From Sitta carolinensis (taxonomy: Eukaryota; Chordata; Aves; Passeriformes; Sittidae), in NCBI GenBank assembly GCA_032173965.1, contig CM063292.1, forward strand, positions 541,001-605,000: 64,000 bases of DNA, read 5' to 3'. Below the pieces are notes generated by a model. That model did no database searches. It was given only the letters and a program-made list of their open reading frames with translations, and was not told where the DNA came from. Positions 1-11,439 of the stretch are shown one piece after another (the stretch's first letter is position 1; every line of letters starts with the position of its first letter). The position numbers and the translations under genes were made by a program.

Positions 1-118
1 GGGAACAGAGCACCCAGAGCACTGCTTTCCTGGTAGCTTTTCTCTGAGTTTTGCTGATAATAACATTACGGTTTTCCCTGCGCTGGCAGTCGGATGAGAG
101 GAGCCTGCAGCCTTTGGA

Positions 119-139
119 GGGATCGATCCGATCGATCCC
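119..139. repeat. Near-perfect 21-bp palindrome
   Basis: Arms GGGATCGATC (119-128) and GATCGATCCC (130-139) are exact reverse complements around one central C. Each arm holds an ATCGAT core. CUX/ONECUT-type homeodomain factors bind ATCGAT-like sites, so a regulatory role is possible but inferred. It lies about 100 bp before a CpG-dense stretch. Confidence 0.6.
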
Positions 140-214
140 AGAGGCTCCATGTCATTTCCAGGGGATTTGCTAAAGAAGCTACTTATGTCCCTTTTTCATT
201 TTCACCAGCTCATT

Positions 215-370
215 ACCAGCTGCCGTGCTGCCCGCACTGCAGCAGCACCTGCAGGAGCGCAGCCCGGCCCGGCCGCTCCCACGCTCGGCCCGCGCTCAGC
301 CGGCCGGGACGCGCCCGGCTCGCTCCCCGCTCTCCTCTGTGCAGGCACGCACAGACGCGCTCCTTTCTCT
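215..370. promoter_or_regulatory. CpG-dense patch
   Basis: About 20 CpG dinucleotides fall within roughly 110 bp (255-365), against CpG-poor DNA on either side. In vertebrates such patches usually mark unmethylated promoters or enhancers. No convincing TATA box, initiator or coding exon is attached: the short open frames through it resemble no known protein. It is too short to meet strict CpG-island length rules on its own, but it may form one broken island with the CpG-rich stretch at 670-750. Confidence 0.45.
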
Positions 371-669
371 TCTCCTTTTTTAAAGGGCAGCCCAGCAGCA
401 GACTAAGCAACTGATCCCCCGGCTTAACTTTTAAATTAAGACCATTGTAAATTTGGGAACTTGAGGAGAGATGGAGAGGACACCCATAATCCTTTGCAAA
501 TGTCAAGTGGCTCTCGATATTGGTTACTTTTCAAAGGTAGCTAGGCTACAGCGTGCGCAGTAATGAAAAACCCTGCCAGGCCCACTCCATAGGGCTTCAG
601 TCAATATACATAATATTATTGGGCTTTGAAAGGATTAAAGATTGTTTCTTTTGCTTCCCTCTAATATGG

Positions 670-755
670 AGATCTACTGCGCTGGAAAGCCCGAGCGCGC
701 CGTGCCCGCGGGGAGGAGGCTGCGGGCCGGGGCGGCTGCAGCGCCGGGCACCGGG
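670..755. promoter_or_regulatory. CpG-dense patch abutting minisatellite
   Basis: This short GC-rich, CpG-dense block runs directly into the minisatellite that follows. The array units themselves keep CpGs (CCCGACAGG, GAGCGCC, ACCCGGG), so the whole 670-1930 stretch is CpG-enriched. Function is unknown; a diffuse island expanded by tandem duplication is one reading. Confidence 0.35.
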
Positions 756-1931
756 GATTGACCCAGCACTGCCCCAGCAGTGCCATCCCGACAGGGCACT
801 GAGCGCCTGGAACCCGGGACTGACCCAGCACTGCCACCCCGACAGGGCACTGAGCGCCTGGAACCCGGGATTGACCCAGCACTGCCCCAGCAGTGCCATC
901 CCGACAGGGCACTGAGCGCCTGGAACCCGGGACTGACCCAGCACTGCCACCCCGACAGGGCACTGAGCGCCTGGAACCCGGGATTGACCCAGCACTGCCC
1001 CAGCAGTGCCATCCCGACAGGGCACTGAGCGCCTGGAACCCGGGACTGACCCAGCACTGCCACCCCGACAGGGCACTGAGCGCCTGGAACCCGGGAATGA
1101 CCCAGCACTGCCCCAGCAGTGCCATCCTCCCAGGGCACTGAGCGCCTGGAACCCGGGACTGACCCAGCACTGCCACCCCGACAGGGCACTGAGCGCCTGG
1201 AACCCGGGATTGACCCAGCACTGACCCGGCACTGCCATCCCGACAGGGCACTGAGCGCCTGGAACCCGGGAATGACCCAGCACTGCCCCAGCACTGCCAT
1301 CCCGACAGGGCACTGAGCGCCTGGAACCCGGATTGACCCAGCACTGCCCAGCATGCCATCCCGACAGGGCACTGAGCGCCTGGAACCCGGATTGACCCAG
1401 CACTGACCCAGCAGTGCCATCCCGACAGGGCACTGAGCGCCTGGAACCCGGGAATTGACCCAGCACTGACCCGGCACTGCCATCCTCCCAGGGCACTGAG
1501 CGCCTGGAACCCGGGAATGACCCAGCACTGACCAGCACTGCCATCCTCCAGGGCACTGAGCGCCTGGAACCCGGGATTGACCCAGCACTGCCAGCATTGC
1601 CATCCCGACAGGGCACTGAGCGCCTGGAACCCGGGAATGACCCAGCACTGCCCAGCACTGCCATCCCACAGGGCACTGAGCGCCTGAACCCGGAATGACC
1701 CGTCACTGCCCCAGCACTGCCATCCTCCCAGGGCACTGAGCGCCTGGAACCCGGGAATGACCCAGCACTGACCCAGCACTGCCATCCTCCCAGGGCACTG
1801 AGCGCCTGGAACCCGGGAATGACCCAGCACTGACCCAGCACTGCCATCCTCCCAGGGCACTGAGCGCCTGGAACCCGGGAATGACCCAGCACTGACCCAG
1901 CACTGCCATCCTCCCAGGGCACTGAGCGCCT
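752..1931. repeat. Minisatellite, ~60-bp unit with 113-bp higher-order repeat, ~20 copies
   Basis: The core GGGCACTGAGCGCCTGGAAC recurs about 20 times. Core starts are at 794, 845, 907, 958, 1020, 1071, 1133, 1184, 1246, 1308, 1367, 1428, 1491, 1551, 1611, 1671, 1731, 1793, 1855 and 1917. In the left part the spacing alternates 51 and 62 bp, giving a 113-bp dimer in about four copies, the first three nearly identical. The right part is a plain monomer array of 59-63 bp. The right end carries a 'catcctccca' variant where the left has 'catcccgaca'. Minus-strand open frames of up to 461 codons cross it, but only because the unit lacks stops. Confidence 0.95.
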
Positions 1932-1934
1932 CCC

Positions 1935-4705
1935 ATGCGCGACAGGAGCCAACAACATCTTAACAAAAGAGTTAAACCACACTGAATGTCTTCAGTTACC
2001 AACAGGGCCAGAGGGCAGACTTGAAAGGATCGAAACATCTGGAAAAATACCATTTTTGACTACATCCTACTCAGAAAAGTTCAGAGAGCTGTGTTTTGAC
2101 TGCAAGAACTCAGCTCCTCACAAACACCCATTAAGTACAAGAAATCTGAACAATTAGCACTGATTTGAAGCTCCCAGGGCTCCTCGGAGCAGTCATGCAG
2201 CTCTGGCAGTGGAGGATGAGCCCCCAAAGCAACACAACTCCTGATCCAGGTCTCCTCATCGAGTCTGGGATTTCTGAAGCACCATCTGCAAAGGGCACAT
2301 GCAAACTCTGATTTGAGGGCTCTCAGACAGAGCACCTTATGGCTGAAATACCATCAGACCCCTTGTTTTTATCTTTTCACATCTGTATTTTCTTGTCTTA
2401 ATGTTTAATTAACATTACTTCATTGAATATGGGGATTGTTGCTTCTCACCAACCTTGTAAATGTGATTGTGGCAGGATTCCCTTGAACCCTCCTTTTATG
2501 AAGCCAAATGTGCAATGTTGGCAAGGCTCTGCTCTCAGTTATACTCAACAGAAAGGCAGCACTTGAGATTCCTGAGTAGGAGAGAGCAGGATTTAGCATG
2601 CTGCATGCCAGCAGGATCCTGCAGTCCCTCAGCTCCCCCTGCTCTGGAGAGAAGCTCCTGTGACTAAATGGCAAAGAACCAGCACACTGATCCCTCCTCA
2701 CTGGATCTCTATTGAAGTCACTAATTCTGAAAAAAAAGTAGTTGAAAAATGTAGTTTTTCCTTTACTAACCATATGATATTATGAACTTCAACAGGTGAG
2801 ATGGAGACCAGAAGCTGCCAAGTTCCCATTTCAGCAGAAGACAGGAAATAGGGGAAGAGGAATTAATGGAAATGTTATAAAATTTTTAACAGTATCTTAA
2901 AAACCTCAATCAGGAAGATTTTCAACTGAAACCTAACAAAAGTGCTGCTGAAGGTTTCAAGCTTTCCTGCTTTAGGGCTGATTCAACTTTGGTTGAATTC
3001 AAGAGAAATTATATCACTCTGACAGAGAATAAATCCTTTGATTACAGATTGATTTAGAAAAAAAAAAAATTCCATATTAAACCAGCAATAAATAACAGGG
3101 AATGTTTACAGGCTGGATGACATATTAGTTTGGGTGCTGAAAATAGTTTTCCTGGGGTGAGGTGAGTGACTGCCCTGAGGCCCAGCTGCACAGCCTGGCC
3201 AGCTGCTTGGACCTGAGCTGGCTGCCACTTGTTAACAGTGACCACAGAATTACATTTGAAGAAGGATTTTGTTAATTCTGTGTGCCATTCGAATTAATCT
3301 TACAAATATGGGTAGGTTTGCTTTATTATAATGTAAATTTCTTTTAGACATTCTATGTAAAAGAATTAGTAAGATAAAAGGATCCAAATGAGTTCTTAAT
3401 CATTTACCTTAACTTTCCAGGGCAACACACACCTGAAATGGAATAACCAAAAAGTTCCAGTGTCTCTGGTGTGTCTGATTCTTGTGGGAACAAGCACAAA
3501 GTGATGATAGAACAGTTTAGCTGCTGATATCCTTTAGGAGATATTGAGAGACTCCAGAAACTCTCCTAACAGCTTGTAAATATTTTCTGAATGTCACAAA
3601 AGTTTCCCTCTGTTTTCAAAGGGTCTGTAAAACTCCCCAGAGATCTGCAGGTGAGGAATGCCACGTGAATTGAGGGAGAAAGGAGAAAGAGAACCAGGAG
3701 AGCAGAAAAGGCCCAGTCCAGGGACTAGAAACACAGACATTACACCAAGATAACGGGGAAAAGGGAGTAAGAGCTGAAAAGGAATCTCTGTGATGACCAG
3801 ATGATCCTTGCTCAAACAAACTCTCTTTATAGGCACCACACTGTCACTTTCATCTTCTGTGATCACAGAAATCCCAGACTTGTGTGGTGCTTCTTGTCTG
3901 GTGAGGGAGAGAAACGAGACCCACCCCTGCACTGCCTGCAGGTGTTGTACCCACCTCTGCCAGCAAAGGGGTCTCCAACCTGTTTTTAAAGGCTGCAGCA
4001 CAAATAGCCCAAGTCCATTAAAACAAGGGAATTAAAAAAAAATAACATCAAAAGATTCTAGCCTGGCAGGGTGATGAATCAGAGGTTAAATACCCAACAC
4101 TTGTTCAGGTATCACTTGGGGGATTCAGTTTTCCTTTTCATGGTAATTTCAAGTGGAATTTTTAGGCCAACGGTTGTATTTCTTGAGAAATCTATACCAT
4201 TCTCCTAGCAGTTTCCTTGAAATAACTGATGGATCTTCACCAACTAAATTCCAATTTAAAAGATTTGTCAGTAGGAAAATCCCAATCTCAATAAAAGGTA
4301 AATGCAGCCGGAGCTCTCCGAGCCAGGCTGATGGCAATAAAGGAGCAGGGAGTTTCTATTAGCTCGAGTAAGTTAACAGATTCCAGGTAATCCTTCCTAT
4401 TACCACCAAACACCTGCATACAGATGCCACATCGTAAGTGAGGATGGATTTTTAATTTCTGGGCACACCTCGTGCTGGGAAGGCAATGGAGGAGGGAGGG
4501 ATGGGGCAAGACCTTTGCTGAGAAGAGGCTTCCTGCTGCAAAAGTCCACGGGATGCTGTAGAATGGTAAAGTCATTCATCACATGTATTTAAAGTTGAAT
4601 TTGCTGATATTTTATGGTATTGGATTTTATTTCTATTAACATTTTATGCTGAAATTACAGAATGATTCGTGAGTACTGAATTTTTGATTGCTTTTATACT
4701 TGCTG
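1935..4705. other. Unique non-coding DNA, nothing recognised
   Basis: Mostly AT-rich, CpG-poor sequence with short chance open frames on both strands and no family match. A short A-run lies at 3058-3069. I see no CR1 tail, minisatellite or RNA gene here. Confidence 0.5.
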
Positions 4706-4710
4706 GGACA

Positions 4711-4736
4711 CTATTAACGTTGATTTACGTTAATAG
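4711..4736. repeat. Perfect 10-bp inverted repeat (hairpin)
   Basis: Arms CTATTAACGT (4711-4720) and ACGTTAATAG (4727-4736) are exact reverse complements separated by TGATTT. Each arm carries ACGT beside TTAA. This could form a small cruciform or be a paired binding site. The arms do not extend further. Confidence 0.6.
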
Positions 4737-5983
4737 CACTGTAAGAAGATATTAACAATGAAATTTCCAAAAGCACTTAGCATCCATAATTGGAGTTAAA
4801 TGACAAAAAAAATGAGGGGATAATAAAGCAGAGAGAGAGACAGAATTTTTGACAATACTCCCTCTAAACTGTATTTTTCAGGAAGAATTGGAGCAGGACA
4901 ATTTTATAAAAGAATAAAGTCACCCATGAGGAAGAACACTTGCACCGGCTGGGAGCGGGAGGGTGAAGGAGCTGGATCCCAGGGAACAAGAGGAGCCCCA
5001 GCTGCACACAGCCCCGCCAGGCTGGGGCTCAAACCCAGCAGGGCCCTGCAAAGGAGCAGGCTCTGTCCAGGCAGGACACAAATGGGGCTCTGCTGAGGCT
5101 GCTGCGGGCTCCAGGACCCAGAGGTGACTGCACACCCCCCTGCCTCTTCCTCTGACTGCAAATCTGCTAAACTGAACTTCATTTACTTCTTTAAAGCAGA
5201 ATTTCCACAAATTCTACTTTGACATCGCTTGGATACTGTTTTTAAAATTCTCTTTCCATTAAAAAAGCATTGAAGTGGGGTTTTTTTTTGTTAAAAAGTG
5301 CTTCAGTGATCTCATCACCAGAAGTTAAACAGCTGAGTTAGGGAACACACAGGGCAATGTGACAAATCGTATGAAAACTTGGAACAAAAAAGTAAACTCG
5401 AAACAAAAGTCTTAAACCACACAAAAGAAAAGAAACAAAATACTTTGATTTGCTTTGGGCAGCTCTGGGAAAAAATGCCAACAATGTTCGTAGGGAGGTG
5501 TTTCATCAGTTTTATTTAAATGACATTTTGTGGGGGTCAGAAGGGAGATTTGCCAAAACATTTTCAAGAAGTTTTAATCGAGAAAATAACTACAAAAACA
5601 TTATGTTGCAAGAAGATTGTTTTGTCATTTCACTCAGACCAGGAGGGAAGCTCATGTCAGACTTTTGTCAAAAACTTAATTTCAGTGGCATTTTATGGCC
5701 CACTAGGACATGGAATATTGGAATTCATTGTAGAAGTTGAACTACAGAATAGTGAATGAAAACTCCTGGCTGTACTCAGGAAAACAAATGTGTAGCACCA
5801 GCAAGTCTCACCAAAGCAATGACACATCAGGTGTGGGATGCAAAAATGAGCACAGGAAATCTTAAGACAGGACCAAACCCTCAGCTCTGTCTGAGATCCA
5901 CAGACCTGACTGATCAGAGGGAACGCTGGGATCTCACAGCCTGGTGATCCTATCCCCAAATTCATACATGAAGCTGCTGCTAT
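4737..5983. other. Unique non-coding DNA, nothing recognised
   Basis: AT-rich sequence, with a somewhat GC-richer stretch at 4940-5150 that has no repeat signature I know. Open frames are short and look like chance. Confidence 0.45.
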
Positions 5984-5986
5984 GTG

Positions 5987-6026
<40 letters not shown>

Positions 6027-6096
6027 TACATATACATATACATATATACACATATATACACATATACATACATACATACATACATACATACATACA

Positions 6097-6149
<53 letters not shown>
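5984..6149. repeat. Compound TA / CA / CATA microsatellite
   Basis: Blocks in order: (TA)n to about 6006, (CA)n to about 6026, mixed CATATA, (CATA)n at about 6062-6098, then a long (TA)n to 6149. Reading frames through it are low-complexity artefacts. A CR1 tail begins about 12 bp downstream. Confidence 0.95.
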
Positions 6150-6153
<4 letters not shown>

Positions 6154-6160
6154 CATAAAT

Positions 6161-6266
6161 GAGCAACCTGGTCTAGTGGAAAGTGTTCCTGCCCATGGCA
6201 GGCGTTGGAACTGGATGAACTTTTAAGATCCCTTCCAACCCAAACTATTCTGGGGTTGTATGATAA
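6161..6266 (+). mobile_element. CR1 LINE, 3'-end fragment
   Basis: It has the diagnostic avian CR1 3' segment: 'cccatggcagg', 'ggaactggatgaac', 'gatcccttccaacccaaac' and an 'attctggggttgtatgat' end. It is heavily 5'-truncated, as is usual for CR1, with no ORF1 or ORF2 left. It starts just after a TA-rich microsatellite. Confidence 0.85.
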
Positions 6267-6269
6267 ATA

Positions 6270-7400
6270 CTGATGTACAATCCTCAGCTGAGCAGGGAGC
6301 TGTGAGATGGGTAAGTGGCCATGACCTGTTCCCTCCCACATCAGCCCACCTCAAGTCTGGAGTTGTCCAGCTGCACGTTGTGGCAGAGATCAGCTGGGGA
6401 ATGAGTTCTTTTGTGTGACCACAAACAATGATTGTGCTGGTCAGGAAAGTCAGGATTTGTTATTACACAAACGCAAAAAGATTTCTTGTTTTGAAAGATC
6501 AGCCAATAATTTCCCTTTGATGGGAGAATGACTGTTCCACAGGCAGGGCTGTATTTTGGACACTGCCACCTTTGCTGAGTTAAAAACAAACAAACAAATC
6601 CCAACCCAACCCCTTTTATCAGCAGGAACCACATTTGCTTACACAGAAGATGTCAGCAGCCCAAAGTAAATAGATCAAATGGAGCTGACATGCTACTAAA
6701 TTTAATATGCATCCTCGCGTCTTTAAAATTCCCATCTACCCATGCATTTCAAAGGTAAGTTTGTGGATTTCTTAAGTAATTATATTTCAATAACAGGCGA
6801 GAGAGAAACGCCTGGAAACTTAACAAAACCACTGACTGCTACATAAATTAAAAACTGATTGATGGATGGAGAACTTAGATGAATGGTTAAATTGGCACAT
6901 GATTGGGAAAACAGATCCAAGGTTTGTGTCGGGCCCAGCTCAGCAGCCTGTGACAGACACGTCCCCAAAGGAGCGGCCACGCAGACGCAGCGAGGGGTAA
7001 GCGCTCACTGGTGAGTGGTCGGTACCCAAAGCCAGTCAGGTGCTGCACGGGCACCAGAGTGGAGGAAACAGAGCTGCAGAGCCACGGACTGGCATGGAGG
7101 TGTATGGGGACACAGCTGTCCCCAGCCCCAGCACCCTCCGGGGTGCTCTCCCACAACCTGCCTCCCACCTGCTCCCCACCTCTGTGGGGCAGCCACCACA
7201 GCCAGAGCGCCCGAGGGGAGCAGGGCTGACACGGGGGAGCCAGGAAATGGCAATTTCTGGAGCAGAAGTATCAGATTGTGTGAAGAGGAGAGAGAAGGTG
7301 GCCATGCCCCTGAGAGCAACACTGATCCCTGCAACGCCAAATCCTCCCAAGGGCCCAGCGCTGCGCTCGCCTCTCCAAGCGGCACCACTGGCCAGCGCCT
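6270..7400. other. Unique non-coding DNA
   Basis: AT-rich up to about 6900, GC-richer at 6930-7400. Overlapping open frames on both strands in the GC-richer part (up to 160 codons) resemble nothing I recognise and show no start or splice context. No repeat family was identified. Confidence 0.4.
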
Positions 7401-7404
7401 GCAA

Positions 7405-7580
7405 CATCTCAAGTGGGAAAATGTAATTTTATTAAGGCTCTTGGAGCTTCACTCTCAGCATCTGCACTGCAGCAGAGCATACAAAGGGAGGTTATGAAGA
7501 ATTTCTCATTATGGCCACAGGCGCAGACTCATAACATCCCCCGGCCAAGCTCGGTTAATAAAGCTCCTGCTCAGCCCACC
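7405..7580. promoter_or_regulatory. Candidate regulatory element
   Basis: A block with TTTTATTAAGG, TCATTATGG, CATAACATCC and GGTTAATAAAG, that is HOX/CDX/POU-like AT cores in mixed-complexity DNA free of known repeats. The call rests on motif texture only, since conservation cannot be judged from one sequence. Confidence 0.2.
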
Positions 7581-7734
7581 TGCCCCCAGCCCCTCGCCCA
7601 CAGGTGCCCCCGCCCTGGGCCACCCTGTGCATCGCCCCCTCAGCCCCCACGGACAGGAAACTCCTGCTTTGTCTTCCCTAAGTCTTATTGCATGGGCACC
7701 TTCATTTGCAAACCTGCTCTTGGAGGCTCAGAGC

Positions 7735-7870
7735 TGTAATTAATCCATGTCACAGGAAAGATGTAGTGTCGGGAGAATTTATGACTGGCTCTGAGCTGCT
7801 GTGATGAGCAGGGGCACCTCAGCCCCTTGTGATATAAATGCCTCTGCTAATTGGATTGCAGGAGCTAATC
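7735..7870. promoter_or_regulatory. Candidate regulatory element
   Basis: TAATTAATCC, then TGATATAAATGCC (TATA-like) and GCTAATTGGATT (homeodomain core) occur within about 130 bp. It precedes the 20-bp minisatellite by about 200 bp. No transcript evidence is visible; the call is an inference. Confidence 0.2.
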
Positions 7871-8049
7871 AGGAGCTGGAGAGAGAATGAAGGCGCTCAG
7901 CCTCCTCGCTGCTGGCGTGGGCTGATAAAGCTGGCAGCCCTGGGAATTGCAGCTGCGGGAATTGCATCCTAGCCTGAGATGGCTATCGGGGGTGCCCAGG
8001 GCCACGGCGTGGGGCAGCCACAGCAGGGCAGGGATGGCAGCTGCCCACG

Positions 8050-8480
8050 GGGCCGTGCTCACACCCACGGGGCTGTGCTCACACCCACAGCACTGTGCTC
8101 ACACCCACAGCACTGTGCTCACACCCACGGGGCTGTGCTCACACCCACGGGGCTGTGCTCACACCCACGGGGCTGTGCTCACACCCACAGCACTGTGCTC
8201 ACACCCACGGGGCTGTGCTCACACCCACAGCACTGTGCTCACACCCACAGCACTGTGCTCACACCCATGGGGCTGTGCTCACACCCACAGCTCTGTGCTC
8301 ACACCACAGCACTGTGCTCACACCCACGGGGCTGTGCTCACACCCATGGGGCTGTGCTCACACCCACGGGCTGTGTCACCCCATGGGCTGTGCTCACACC
8401 CACGGGGCTGTGCTCACACCCACGGGGCTGTGCTCACACCCACGGGGCTGTGCTCACACCACAGCACTGTGCTCACATCC
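8050..8480. repeat. Minisatellite, 20-bp unit, ~22 copies
   Basis: The unit is TGTGCTCACACCCACGGGGC with a second common form ending CACAGCAC. Copies are strictly 20 bp apart from 8055 to about 8295, followed by several 19-bp and decayed copies, then three clean copies near the right end. Open frames of 180-209 codons through it (GAVLTPT- or SHPRGCAHTH-like repeats) are by-products of a stop-free unit. Confidence 0.95.
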
Positions 8481-8484
8481 CGGG

Positions 8485-9320
8485 GTCGTGTGGGCCCGTG
8501 AGCACGGGGAGGAACAGGCCGCTGTGGCCAGCAGCTGGCCCAAGCACTCCCCGGTGGCCGCTGTGGCCAGCAGCACCTCGGGCAGCCCTGCGCTGGGTAT
8601 GACCATGGCATGGCACAGCCGCCTGCTCTGGCCGGTGTTGTGGACACGCCCTGGCCCCCCTCAGCAGTCCTTGGGGTCTCCATTGGTGACCTCAAGCATT
8701 AGAAAGGGGTTGAATACTCAATGATCCCAATACCGTGTCTATTGACACCTTCAGTACATGCCTTTCCCCAGAAAGACAGAAAACCAGAGAGATGAGGTAG
8801 AAGAGACACAACAAGGACACTCCTGCAGTAGGAGGGAGGTTGACCACGCCAGGAGCAAAGTGGACAACTGCCACCGGCTACCCACGTGCTCCACACACCA
8901 CATGGGCCGTCAGACGGTGGGTGGGCAGGCGGGAGGTGGCTCCTGAGCATGGGCACAGGATGCCCTTAAGAAGGTCTGACTCCAGCCTCCACAGAACTTT
9001 AAAGCTCCCTGATCACCTCCAGCTCTTGGCCAGGGCAGACCGATCCACAGGGAGATGGGAAGAGTCCTGGATGAAGAGGTCTGACCTGGCTGGCTCTCCA
9101 CCCCCACAAACCAAACACACGCAGGTCCCCACTGGAGAACGGGGGGTTTTTTGCAGTCCAAGGCTCTTCTGCATTCAAACAGCTTTTCTGTCTTCTCCAT
9201 GTCCTTCTTATTGTCCTTTATTTTCATCTCTGCCTCCCTTTCTTACAAATACATGGATTAGAAAGTAAATCCTGAAAATTATGACTAAACCCAGCCATCT
9301 CTCCTTACGGAAACACTTTC
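8485..9320. other. Unique non-coding DNA
   Basis: Mixed GC content with no CR1 tail or tandem repeat. Several short open frames lack homology I can recognise. Confidence 0.4.
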
Positions 9321-9479
9321 CCACCTTAAACCTTTTTGGAGGCACGAGGGAAAATAACCCTTGTATTTATGCAAATTTCAAAGTGGCGTGTGATGATGGA
9401 AACAAAACAGTGCTGGAGCGCAGCCAAGGCATGGCACCGACGGGGCCTCTCAGCTGCTCGCCTCCCGATTCTTCGGGGG

Positions 9480-9640
9480 AAGCAGCTGTAGAGAAATGAA
9501 AATACAGAAGCCCCCGCACACACCCGCCGCCGCCCGCGCGCATTCCAGCACCCGTCACCTCGGAGGCGGCAGGATGCGGGCTCTGGCCAGGCGCTGCCTG
9601 CAGCCCGGAGCACCCTGTCGTCCCCCACAAGCCTCCCTGT
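9480..9640. promoter_or_regulatory. CpG-dense patch
   Basis: It contains CCGCCGCCCGCGCGC and further CpGs to about 9632, and is followed by AT-rich DNA with 'aatatctgtattgattattc' at 9692-9711. A CpG-rich core beside AT-rich sequence is typical of vertebrate promoters or developmental enhancers. No exon is recognisable. Confidence 0.35.
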
Positions 9641-9782
9641 CCCGCTGTTCCCGATTCCCCTTTCAGGAATTTACAAACATTTTCCGCAGATCAATATCTG
9701 TATTGATTATTCATTGTGAGCGAGTCGTGTGTCTTTGGTGATCCAACCTGGCAGAGTGAGCAGCCAAAGGCTGCAGCAGATA

Positions 9783-9965
9783 CAGGGGGAGAAAAAAAGG
9801 AGAAAAAAGCCCTACAGAAGGCGAGAGAAACCCAGATCTGGCTGGGTTTGCTTCTGCCAGCAATGGGGACGGATGGAGAGGAAGGAAGGAAGAAAATGGG
9901 AATGGCATGAAAAGGAATGAAGACATGAGAGAGCCGAGGAGAAAAAGCAAGAGCAGAAAAAACAA
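9783..9965 (+). repeat. Purine-rich (polypurine-biased) stretch
   Basis: The plus strand is dominated by A and G with only short pyrimidine breaks, for example AGGAAGGAAGGAAG near 9880-9893. It could favour non-B DNA or simply be drifted GA-rich simple sequence. Confidence 0.55.
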
Positions 9966-10224
9966 AGTCACCGCTGGAGAACTGGTGCCGGGGCACGCCG
10001 GCAGCCTGGAGAGATTCCAGCCTTGTGCTCACCCTTCTGCACAGGGATGTGATGGACTTATTGCTTCGGGAGTGAAAAGTGACTCACGGTTTTGGTATCT
10101 GCTACGTAAGAGCTTTGGGGGGATTCCTTGGCTGGCTGACAGAAAGGGAAGAAAGCAGCAGCAGTGAGGTAAAACGCGATCCCTTCCTCCTGCCTTCCTG
10201 GGAATACACGGCGCCCGGGCTGGC

Positions 10225-10560
10225 TGGAGCAGCTCGCTGCTCGCTTATGATATGCAAAAGGAGAATAATTAAAAGCGCCAGCATCACTTGCAAAGTGAGT
10301 AAACACAAAGCCTTTCAAAACATGCTCTTCAGCTAATGAGAAGCTGTAATTTCTTATACTTAAAGGCAAAAAAGACCCTGATGAGGCTCGGTGGAGTGTG
10401 CGCGCGCGCCTGCGTGTGTGTGCATGTGTTTGTAGATATGAAAGAATCAGTTAATTGTTGATGATGTTTAGAAAAGGGATTATGAGAAAAGACACTGAAA
10501 TGATGACAGGGAACATCTTGGATCAGAGCCAGAGAAATAAAATAATCAAGGACAATCAAG
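10225..10560. promoter_or_regulatory. Candidate regulatory element
   Basis: A dense run of AT cores (TATGATATGCAAAAG, GAATAATTAAAAG, GCTAATGAG, GTTAATTGTTGATG, AATAATCAAGG) interleaved with retained CpGs. ATGCAAA resembles an octamer/POU site. An alternating GT/GC tract sits inside it. It lies between CpG-dense patches at 9.5 and 11.5 kb. A 178-codon open frame at 10455-10991 resembles no protein family I know. Confidence 0.3.
10396..10430 (+). repeat. Alternating purine-pyrimidine tract (Z-DNA prone)
   Basis: GTGTGCGCGCGCG then TGCGTGTGTGTGCATGTGT: near-continuous alternation of purine and pyrimidine, including a CG core. Such tracts are the classic Z-DNA-forming type. Confidence 0.6.
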
Positions 10561-11439
10561 CCTGCAGCTCCGGAGAAAGCGCCGACTGTTCTGCCAGGGA
10601 CTTGGAAGGAATTTCCCCGCACTGCCGAGCTGCAGCTGGAATACGTGCTTGGCACCAGGAGAGAGAACTGCAAGGAGCAGTTTGCTTGGAGCATGAGACA
10701 ACAGAAGAGAGAACTATGGAGCTCTGCTATAATTCAGAGGTTAAACAGCTTTGTCTGCTTATGTGTCAGGTGGAGACTTGGTTTTGTCCACATCTGACCT
10801 GCCCTGAAAATGCAACTTCTGAAATCCCCTGGTTGAAGCCGGAGCTGAGGATTCTCCAGACGCCTCTCCAGAACTACTGTGACGTTATGAAAACAAAGGA
10901 AAGGGAGTGCGAGGAATTAAGTTCTCCTGTGGCTGCGGGTCCTGATAGACCTGACCATGGAAACGGTCTCCGGAATCGATTCCTTCCTTAATTCTGGAAA
11001 TCAGAACCCCCTTGCTCCAGCTGGGGATTGCAGCTCACAAGCGCACAGGAAAGGCGGCGGTCATCAGGAATACCAGGAGTAAGCTTTCCTTCCAGCCTGG
11101 GCATCTAGCTGCTGTCCTGAACAGATGGATTTTAATAAATGTTGGCTTTCTCTTGGGCTGAGGTTGGGTGGGGAGAGAGAATAAAGGGAAATTTAAACCA
11201 TCCTGTAACTGCTGTGTTGTCAGTGAGCTACAGAAATGCCGTCCCTTTGTTTTGGATACTAAACTCCGTCTGACTTCATTGTTGCTGGATTTTGGCACGT
11301 TGCACTCCGGGCTTCTCCAGCAGCACAAACACATGGTCTGTTAAAGTGGGAATCTTTGGGGACGCGGAGGCAGAGGAACGAGCCAATCATACGTGGCTTT
11401 TGCACATTGCCCGTGCTGCAGCTTTGCGGGACGCGTTCG

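Noticed and set aside
597..1982. Minus-strand 461-codon open frame
   Set aside because: It lies almost wholly in the minisatellite, and two overlapping frames of 399 and 331 codons are equally open.
8050..8480. CRISPR-like regular array
   Set aside because: Units are contiguous with no unique spacers, and the window is vertebrate.
10455..10991. 178-codon plus-strand open frame as a gene
   Set aside because: No recognisable domain, no start or splice context, and it lies within regulatory-looking DNA.
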